From: JAKFFN01 sp964444305
GTDB taxonomy: Bacteria; Sumerlaeota; Sumerlaeia; Sumerlaeales; Sumerlaeaceae
Assembly: GCA_964444305.1 (NCBI GenBank)
Contig: CAYUGQ010000057.1
Span: 1 to 15,937 of the forward strand
Length of the DNA: 15,937 nt
Direction of reading: 5' to 3'
Below, in pieces: positions 7,877-13,399 of the stretch. The notes beneath the pieces are model-generated. The model was not told the DNA's origin and did no database searches. It saw only the letters and a program-made list of their open reading frames with translations. The position numbers and the translations under genes are program-made. Positions within the stretch are counted from its first letter, which is position 1. Every line of letters starts with the position of its first letter.

Positions 7877-8606
7877 CGTTAATGAGCCCCAGGGGCATAC
7901 TTATCACGATCCCTATCTGGCCCATCACTTTGAGGATCGGGCTCAGCAGGACGAGTCCCATTCGCTGGGTCTCTGGGTCTTCCTTGCCACAGAAATCATG
8001 TTCTTCGGTGGGTTGTTCCTCGCCTTTACAGTCTATCACGTTATGTTTCCGGAAGCCTTCGGTCTGGCCAGTGGCCGGCTCGCGGTTTCATGGGGCGTAA
8101 TCAACACTGTTGTCCTGCTTTTCAGCTCCTACACCATGGCGCTGGCTGTTAACAGTGCTCAGACAGGCCGTCAAAAACGCCTGGTAACCTGCCTGACTCT
8201 CACCCTGATATGCGCTTTTGGCTTTATGGTTATTAAGGGCATTGAATGGACAGACAAGTACAACCACAATTATATCCCCGGTCCCAATTTCCAGTTTGAT
8301 GTAAACAAGGCCGAAGCGGGTCATACCCTTCCGCCTGAGACGGTCGAAGCAATGCTCGCTAAGGACCCCTATCTTGAGCGTCATGCTCAGATGTTCTTCG
8401 TGATCTACTTCTGCCTGACCGGTCTGCACGGCATCCACGTCACCATCGGTATCGGGTTAATTATCTGGATTCTCCGTCGGGCCCGCAAGCACGAGTTTAA
8501 CCCCAGGTGGAACACCCCTGTTGAGATGGTGGGATTATACTGGCACCTTGTTGACCTCATCTGGATCTACCTGTTCCCGTTGATCTACCTGATTCACCGC
8601 CATTAA
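7860..8606 (+). CDS. coxC: Cytochrome c oxidase subunit III
   Basis: Membrane subunit of the caa3 oxidase with no redox centre; in the family it stabilises subunit I and supports proton uptake. It is 248 residues with five predicted helices (about 36-60, 80-100, 108-126, 180-205, 228-246), the short form usual in caa3 enzymes, which lacks the first two helices of the seven-helix version. Family marks include LGLWVFLATEIMFFGGLF with conserved E45, KGIEW (128-132), LTGLHGIHVTIG, and YWHLVDLIWIYLFPLIYL at the C-terminus. The start is TTG at 7860, supported by a perfectly spaced AGGAGG, and gives a 17-base overlap with coxA. The N-terminal 35 residues are polar and histidine-rich, and cytoplasmic by prediction. 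Confidence 0.96.
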   Translation: MSTQSSVNEPQGHTYHDPYLAHHFEDRAQQDESHSLGLWVFLATEIMFFGGLFLAFTVYHVMFPEAFGLASGRLAVSWGVINTVVLLFSSYTMALAVNSAQTGRQKRLVTCLTLTLICAFGFMVIKGIEWTDKYNHNYIPGPNFQFDVNKAEAGHTLPPETVEAMLAKDPYLERHAQMFFVIYFCLTGLHGIHVTIGIGLIIWILRRARKHEFNPRWNTPVEMVGLYWHLVDLIWIYLFPLIYLIHRH

Positions 8607-8638
8607 GAGTAAGATATAGCCCTGGAAGAGCCACGTAA

Positions 8639-9106
8639 ATGACTGACCAAGCATCCACCATGCGACACACTGAAGACAAAATAGACGAGACCCACCACGC
8701 GCATCATATCATTTCGGTGAAAACTTATACGATTGTATTTATTGCGCTGCTGGTTCTCACCGTTATCACCGTCGCCGTTGCTTATTATAACTTCGGCGGC
8801 CTGATCAACCTCGTGCTGGCCCTCGGCATTGCAACATTCAAAGCGGTTCTGGTAGCCCTTTGGTTCATGCACGTGCGCTACAGCGGACGCCTGATCCATG
8901 TGATCATCTTCGCCGCGCTTCTGTTTCTGACGCTACTGATTTTCGGCACACTGATGGACGTCTACACCCGCACCACCGTAACCCCCGGCGGTTACATGGA
9001 GGAGTCCGCGGTTTCGGTCGGAATAGATTCCGGGCCGGCCACGAGCTCCAGCTCCACTCAGGAAGACCCCACACCAGTTACGTCTCAGGATTCCACCGGC
9101 GAGTAA
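8639..9106 (+). CDS. coxD: Cytochrome c oxidase subunit IV (CyoD/CtaF-like)
   Basis: Small membrane subunit of haem-copper oxidases, 155 residues. Three transmembrane helices lie at about 29-49, 55-77 and 84-106. The conserved core is FKAVLVALWFMHVRYSGRL, closely matching the typical subunit IV motif. The N-terminal region carries THHAHH just before helix 1. The C-terminal tail (about 111-155) is Ser/Thr/Pro-rich and acidic and, with an odd number of helices, should face the periplasm; it resembles the CoxB tail in composition. The ATG follows GGAAGAG at 8624-8630 with eight bases of spacing. It is 32 bases after coxC and is the last gene of the operon, ahead of a terminator. Confidence 0.93.
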   Translation: MTDQASTMRHTEDKIDETHHAHHIISVKTYTIVFIALLVLTVITVAVAYYNFGGLINLVLALGIATFKAVLVALWFMHVRYSGRLIHVIIFAALLFLTLLIFGTLMDVYTRTTVTPGGYMEESAVSVGIDSGPATSSSSTQEDPTPVTSQDSTGE

Positions 9107-9143
9107 ATCCCGGAATAGAAATCCACTCGAGCATCATTTAATG

Positions 9144-9173
9144 AAAAGCGCCTCAGCAACGGGGCGCTTTTTT
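9144..9173 (+). terminator. Rho-independent terminator after coxD
   Basis: AAAAGCGCC (9144-9152) pairs perfectly with GGCGCTTTT (9163-9171) around a 10-base loop, and a run of six T (9168-9173) follows the GC-rich core. It lies 38 bases after the coxD stop and closes the respiratory operon. Confidence 0.9.
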
Positions 9174-9218
9174 CATCCCTGATTGAAAGCTCTCACGCCG
9201 CGACGGTACACGTATGGC

Positions 9219-10139
9219 ATGAAAGTCTTATTGTGTAATGATGATGGTGTAGATGCCCCGGGCTTGTGGGCTCTTTATCAAGCGATTTCGCAAATTGCCG
9301 AAACCCTTGTGGTGGCCCCAAGCACAGAACGAAGTGCCGTAGGCCATGGAATCAGCGTTTACTCTAATGTAACTTTGCGGCGGCATATCCGCGAAGAAGA
9401 ACCCTGGGGATATGGCCTCGACGGCACCCCCGCCGACTGTGTTAAGATGGCTCTCTCCGTCATCATGAAAGACAGTCCACCCGATCTCGTCATCAGCGGT
9501 ATAAACCGCGGCCAGAATACTGGCACCAGCATACTCTACAGCGGCACAGTTGCGGCCGCGCTGGAAGCCACCATGGCCGGCGTCCCGGCCATTGCCATCA
9601 GCCAGGCCGTTTGGCTGCCGCCTCTGGATGAAGAATCCGCCGGCACCGTAGCCCCCACCCACACAACCGACGTCGTCACCCGCCTCGCCCGTTCTCAATC
9701 AGATTACACCGCCGCTGCGAACTTCGCGCAGAAGCTGGCCCGCCAAGTCAATGAAAACGGTCTGCCGCCCGGTGTCCTTCTTAATGTCAATGTCCCCATG
9801 CTCCCCGAAGATCAAATCGCCGGCACAGCCATCAGCAAAATGGGACGCTCTATTTTCGTCGATCAGTTCCGTATCGTCAGCGAATGCGATGGTGAAGTTT
9901 GTTACCGAAACGTCGGTGACCGCCTGATCCAATCCCCCGACGGCGACGAATGGGACGATCTCGTTCTCCAGCAAGGCAAAATTTCCGTCACGCCTCTACA
10001 TTACGACATGACCCATCACGAATTTCTACAGCAGCTTCGCAACTGGGCCATCGAGGAACAAAAGGAAGCCCAACACGCCAGCGAGACCGTTGCCGAAACC
10101 ATCGGCCAGGGTCTGCGGGCGGAGGTTCATGAAAGCTGA
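9219..10139 (+). CDS. surE: SurE family 5'/3'-nucleotidase
   Basis: Cytoplasmic metal-dependent phosphatase that removes phosphate from nucleoside monophosphates and, in some members, short polyphosphate. It is 306 residues from the chosen ATG. The N-terminal MKVLLCNDDGVDAPG gives the metal-binding D8 and D9; S39 in PSTERSAVGH and N96 in SGINRGQNTG complete the site. LYSGTVAAALEATMAG (106-121) and YGLDGTPADCVKMAL (65-79) are further family blocks. Residues about 131-165 are a polar stretch longer than I recall in E. coli SurE. The C-terminus adds an Ala/Glu-rich tail (about 280-306). The ATG at 9219 fits the family N-terminus exactly, though no clear ribosome site precedes it; an in-frame TTG at 9183 would add 12 residues. 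It begins 45 bases after the coxD terminator and ends six bases from the convergent glycosyltransferase gene. Confidence 0.95.
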   Translation: MKVLLCNDDGVDAPGLWALYQAISQIAETLVVAPSTERSAVGHGISVYSNVTLRRHIREEEPWGYGLDGTPADCVKMALSVIMKDSPPDLVISGINRGQNTGTSILYSGTVAAALEATMAGVPAIAISQAVWLPPLDEESAGTVAPTHTTDVVTRLARSQSDYTAAANFAQKLARQVNENGLPPGVLLNVNVPMLPEDQIAGTAISKMGRSIFVDQFRIVSECDGEVCYRNVGDRLIQSPDGDEWDDLVLQQGKISVTPLHYDMTHHEFLQQLRNWAIEEQKEAQHASETVAETIGQGLRAEVHES

Positions 10140-10145
10140 CAGCCG

Positions 10146-11204
10146 CTAGTAGACCAGCTCCGTAATCGCATCAGCCGTCTGACGCGCACCATTACACATG
10201 ACCTTTTTTGGACGCAACGCAAACGCCGCCTTGAGAGCAGCCTGCCAGCGCCCTTCGGTCAGATTGCGCAACGGCATCTGCACCCCGCCGCCCCAAGCCG
10301 TAATGGCTTCCCGCAGTACAGCATACTCGGCAAATTCCGTGCGCGGATTATATATCAGCGGCGTGCCATTGGCCATCGCCTCACCCACCGTGCCATAGCC
10401 GGGCTTGGCAATCACCGCATGGGCAGACGCCACCACATCAGGAAAATGCCAGCGGTCGGGGTCAATTTGGATCGCCGGCTTCGGCATGGAAGTCATAGAC
10501 ACAAATGTTACGCCCTCCACATCCGGAATCACCAACTCGTCATCACCAAAAGTACCAAAATAAAGCATAACCAGCTTTTGGTTTTGAGGCAAACCCAGCT
10601 CCTGAAGGAGTTCCCGCCGGATGTTCTTCCCGCGCCTGGCAATAGTCTCCACCGTTTTGACATGAGGAAAATAGCTCATGGGAAACGCCGGCGGAGTCCG
10701 CACAGCCAGGGTCGCCAGGGCATATTGTTCTTTCCAGATCTCAGCCAGGTCCCGCGCCTCCTCCTGCTTTTTGCCTTCCCGGGAAAAAATGTCCACCCAC
10801 GTAAAATTTCCCACTACGACCGACGGAAGCCCCGCCATACGAGCGACCTCCAGCGGGAACGGCGGAACATCGCAAACCACGATATCCGCCCGATGTTTTC
10901 GTAGCAGATCTACTTCGTCCAGCATTCCGCCGACCGCATCCCGCTGCACCTTACGCGCCTCAGCAAACGTGGCCGGCCAATCCAGTGTGCGATTATCTTT
11001 CTGCACCACGCCCGTATCGAAACGACCCGAAATGAACTTAACCTTCCGTCCGCTTTCGCGAGTGATAAAAGCGGGGTCCACCGCCGAGCGGACAATAATC
11101 CGCGCATCCGACGGCAACGCCGCTATCACCTGGCTCGCCCGTGCCGCATGACCATAGCCATGGCTACTGATGTAATAAAAAATGGTTAGCTTTTTCGGCG
11201 ACAT
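10146..11204 (-). CDS. GT-B fold glycosyltransferase (MurG / UDP-glycosyltransferase-like)
   Basis: Putative glycosyltransferase of 352 residues; donor and acceptor are unknown. The N-terminal motif YISSHGYGHAARASQVIAAL (11-30) resembles the nucleotide/acceptor loop of MurG-like enzymes and the N-terminal half of plant L-arabinokinases. The C-terminal domain has LYFGTFG (214-220) after the interdomain linker and the donor-binding block VIAKPGYGTVGEAMANGTPL (264-283). No transmembrane segment is evident, so it is probably cytosolic or membrane-peripheral. The ATG at 11204 is preceded on its strand by AAAAGAG about eight bases away; an upstream ATG at 11261 would add 19 unlikely residues. It is convergent with surE and divergent from anmK, so it should have its own promoter in 11205-11296. 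A nucleotide-sugar-dependent role in cell-envelope glycosylation is inference. Confidence 0.82.
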   Translation of the reverse strand: MSPKKLTIFYYISSHGYGHAARASQVIAALPSDARIIVRSAVDPAFITRESGRKVKFISGRFDTGVVQKDNRTLDWPATFAEARKVQRDAVGGMLDEVDLLRKHRADIVVCDVPPFPLEVARMAGLPSVVVGNFTWVDIFSREGKKQEEARDLAEIWKEQYALATLAVRTPPAFPMSYFPHVKTVETIARRGKNIRRELLQELGLPQNQKLVMLYFGTFGDDELVIPDVEGVTFVSMTSMPKPAIQIDPDRWHFPDVVASAHAVIAKPGYGTVGEAMANGTPLIYNPRTEFAEYAVLREAITAWGGGVQMPLRNLTEGRWQAALKAAFALRPKKVMCNGARQTADAITELVY

Positions 11205-11296
11205 GGCATCTCTTTTAACTTGTGTAGTTGCATATGGGAACTTTGCCACCCCACAGTGCATGTCAAATGCTCAGTTTCGCTAGAGAGGTCAGACCC

Positions 11297-12526
11297 ATGA
11301 CGAGAACTTCTGCCGATGCCCGCCCCCCCCGCATCATCCTGGCACTCATGTGCGGCACCAGCGTCGACAGCATAGACGCCGCCATCTGTCGTGTGCAATG
11401 CAAAGACGGCCGCCTCTCCAGCCAGTTGCTTGCATTCACGGAATACCCTGTCCCGTCCGAACTTCGCCACCGGATTTTCGAGGTCTTTGCAGACGAAAAG
11501 AATTCCCTCTCTCTCACCTGCTCTTTAAATTTTGAAATCGCCCAGGCGTTTGCCCACGCCGCCATGGCCGTCACCCGTCAGTGGGATGGTGAGTTCGACC
11601 AGATCGACGCCATCGCCTCCCACGGCCAGACCCTCTATCACATTGCACCTCACATGGCCGAAAGCGATGCGGGACACCAGCGACGCTGGGTTGCGTCGAC
11701 GCTCCAGGCAGGGGAAGGGGCCGTTATCGCAGCCCTTACGGGGCGACCCGTTATTAGCAATTTTCGCGTGGCCGATATGGCCGTCGGCGGCAACGGTGCC
11801 CCGCTGGTGCCCTTTGCCGATTATCACCTGCTCAGCGAACCCGGGCGCGGGGTGGTCGTCCATAATCTCGGCGGCATCGGCAACTGCACCTGGCTCCCCC
11901 CTTCGAGCACCGCCCGGGAAGTCATCGCCTTTGACACCGGCCCGGCCAATATGATTATCGATGGCCTCGTCACCCACTTTTACAATCAGTCATACGATGC
12001 CGACGGCCGATACGCCGCCCAGGGCAAAGTGATCCCTGACATTCTTCAAAACTGGATGGACATACCTTATATCAGCGCACCGCCCCCCAAAAGCACCGGA
12101 CGCGAACTTTTTGGCCGTCAGTTTGTCGAGCAGGTCCTGGCCACTTACTCAGATCAGGCCGCAGACGACCTCATAGCCACAGCGACCGAGTTTACCGCCC
12201 TGTCTCTCGTGGAAAACCTTCGTCGATATATCATCCCTCGAGGCCAGATTGACCGCCTGATTCTGGCCGGCGGCGGCGCGCAAAACCCGTTTCTCGCACA
12301 GCGGATCAGCAGCCTTTGGATACAGCGCGGCACCCCAGCGACCGAAGTCACTACGCTCGACAACCTGAACCTCAATATCACCAGCAAATCCCGAGAATGC
12401 ATAGGGTTCGCCGTACTCGGCTATGCCCACCTCGAACGAATTCCCGGTAATCTGCCCAGTGTGACCGGAGCCCGGTGCGGCGTCATCCTGGGCGATTATA
12501 CTCCCGCCCTGGGTCTGCCCTGTTAG
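11297..12526 (+). CDS. anmK: Anhydro-N-acetylmuramic acid kinase, divergent
   Basis: Cytoplasmic sugar kinase of the ASKHA fold that hydrolyses the anhydro ring and phosphorylates anhydro-MurNAc, giving MurNAc-6-phosphate in peptidoglycan recycling. It has 409 residues, slightly above the usual 370-390. Recognisable blocks: N-terminal phosphate loop LMCGTSVDSIDAAI (17-30), ASHGQTLYH (107-115), FRVADMAVGGNGAPLVP (156-172) with D160 as the probable catalytic base, VVHNLGGIGN, AFDTGPANMIID and LILAGGGAQNPFL. The loop differs from the common MSGTSxDGxD: C19 replaces Ser and S25 replaces Gly. The ATG at 11297 follows AGAGAGG (11282-11288) with eight bases of spacing; an upstream ATG at 11228 would add 23 unlikely residues. 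No other recycling gene lies beside it. Confidence 0.92.
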   Translation: MTRTSADARPPRIILALMCGTSVDSIDAAICRVQCKDGRLSSQLLAFTEYPVPSELRHRIFEVFADEKNSLSLTCSLNFEIAQAFAHAAMAVTRQWDGEFDQIDAIASHGQTLYHIAPHMAESDAGHQRRWVASTLQAGEGAVIAALTGRPVISNFRVADMAVGGNGAPLVPFADYHLLSEPGRGVVVHNLGGIGNCTWLPPSSTAREVIAFDTGPANMIIDGLVTHFYNQSYDADGRYAAQGKVIPDILQNWMDIPYISAPPPKSTGRELFGRQFVEQVLATYSDQAADDLIATATEFTALSLVENLRRYIIPRGQIDRLILAGGGAQNPFLAQRISSLWIQRGTPATEVTTLDNLNLNITSKSRECIGFAVLGYAHLERIPGNLPSVTGARCGVILGDYTPALGLPC

Positions 12527-12665
12527 CGTGCAAGTCGACACTGATCTGATCTACGCACGGAATTATTATTTCCAAGAGAATGCACGGTCTCAATTGGACT
12601 CATTCAAAAGTGGCCCGCCGGTTGCTATGTATGGAGGCAGAATCGAAAATTTTGCCAAGCTAAAC

Positions 12666-12700
12666 CGAGGCGCGGAATCCCTTTAAAGGCCGACGCCTCG
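12666..12700 (+). promoter_or_regulatory. Leader hairpin just upstream of the DUF2892-like gene
   Basis: CGAGGCGCGG (12666-12675) can pair with CCG plus CGCCTCG (12690-12700) with a single bulged A at 12693, around a 14-base loop. No T run follows, so it is not a normal intrinsic terminator for anmK. It ends 10 bases before the AGGAGG at 12710-12715. An effect on translation or mRNA stability is possible but only inferred. Confidence 0.4.
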
Positions 12701-12720
12701 TGCAACCTCAGGAGGCCACA

Positions 12721-13158
12721 ATGTCAAACGTCACAGTTAATAAAGGAAGCATGAACTCAGGCGGCACCGACAGCCGCGGATTTAAACGCATTGGTCAGAG
12801 CGAGCGCATTGTCAGTATGATTGCAGGCACTACGCTGGCCTCGTCCGCTATGCGCAGCCGCAGCCTCCTCAGCGCCGCCATGCTGCTCGGAGTGTCTGCC
12901 GGAATGCTCTATCGTGGAGCAACCGGGAAATGCGCTTTCTCCAAGGGTATCAACAACCTCAACACCATGATGAACGATTGCTGCAACACCCTGGCAGAAA
13001 AAACCGGCGGCAGCCATTCGTCCAAGGATAAAGACTCTCATCGCGACCACGACAAAGTGGATGAAAGCAGTGAGGATTCTTTCCCCGCCAGCGACTCACC
13101 CTCATTCACGCCAGTCACTGGCGAGGGTGAACGCTCTGAGACCCACATGAACATGTAA
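12721..13158 (+). CDS. Small DUF2892-like membrane protein with C-terminal FPASD motif
   Basis: A protein of 145 residues with no known reaction. Residues about 25-75 resemble the DUF2892 (YgaP-type transmembrane) family: IGQSERIVSMIAGTTLAS, a second hydrophobic segment, then LYRGATGKCAF. The middle holds a double-cysteine segment NDCCNT (85-90) and a His/Asp/Lys-rich linker (about 97-113). The C-terminal block VDESSEDSFPASDSPSFTP (113-131) matches a short motif, D-E-x-S-E-x-S-F-P-A-S-D-x-P, that I recall at the ends of many unrelated small bacterial proteins. The ATG follows a perfect AGGAGG (12710-12715) with five bases of spacing. It is a single-gene unit: anmK ends 194 bases upstream, and a terminator follows. 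The 12527-12720 gap holds nothing else I can assign except the hairpin. Confidence 0.8.
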   Translation: MSNVTVNKGSMNSGGTDSRGFKRIGQSERIVSMIAGTTLASSAMRSRSLLSAAMLLGVSAGMLYRGATGKCAFSKGINNLNTMMNDCCNTLAEKTGGSHSSKDKDSHRDHDKVDESSEDSFPASDSPSFTPVTGEGERSETHMNM

Positions 13159-13209
13159 TTCTCAGCCAAAAGTTTTCCCCAAAGAGGGTTCCCCAACCCC
13201 TCCTCTCAA

Positions 13210-13245
13210 GACCCGGCGGGTGCGCGCCCATGAACCCGCCGGGTC
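13210..13245 (+). terminator. Strong stem-loop, probable terminator after the DUF2892-like gene
   Basis: GACCCGGCGGGT (13210-13221) pairs perfectly over 12 bases with ACCCGCCGGGTC (13234-13245) around a 12-base loop. A weak T-rich stretch, GCCTTTGTTT, follows. The stem is very stable, but the T tract is interrupted, so efficiency is uncertain. It separates the small gene from acnA. Confidence 0.75.
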
Positions 13246-13325
13246 GCCTTTGTTTGGTAGTCTTCGGCCCCACTAACATCATTAATCTTCCTCTAAAGTC
13301 CAGTAAACTTAGTCAGGAAAGATTT

Positions 13326-13353
13326 TTGCTTCAGTTGTATAGCTATGTAATAG
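13326..13353 (+). promoter_or_regulatory. Possible acnA promoter
   Basis: TTGCTT (13326-13331) and TAATAG (13348-13353) are separated by 16 bases, a weak sigma70-like pair in an AT-rich stretch 46 bases before acnA. An 8-base palindrome ATAGCTAT (13339-13346) lies between them and could be an operator. The match is poor, and promoter consensus in this organism is unknown. Confidence 0.22.
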
Positions 13354-13399
13354 TGGCGCCGTCGCGCCGAGCCCAAAATTATACAACGGAGAAGTGCAC

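Noticed and set aside
9183..9212. TTGAAA with TACACG as a promoter for surE
   Set aside because: The -10 is poor and would place the transcription start almost at the ATG.
11205..11296. TTGACA on the minus strand as a promoter for the glycosyltransferase
   Set aside because: No acceptable -10 hexamer is found at 16-18 bases from it, so the match is probably chance.
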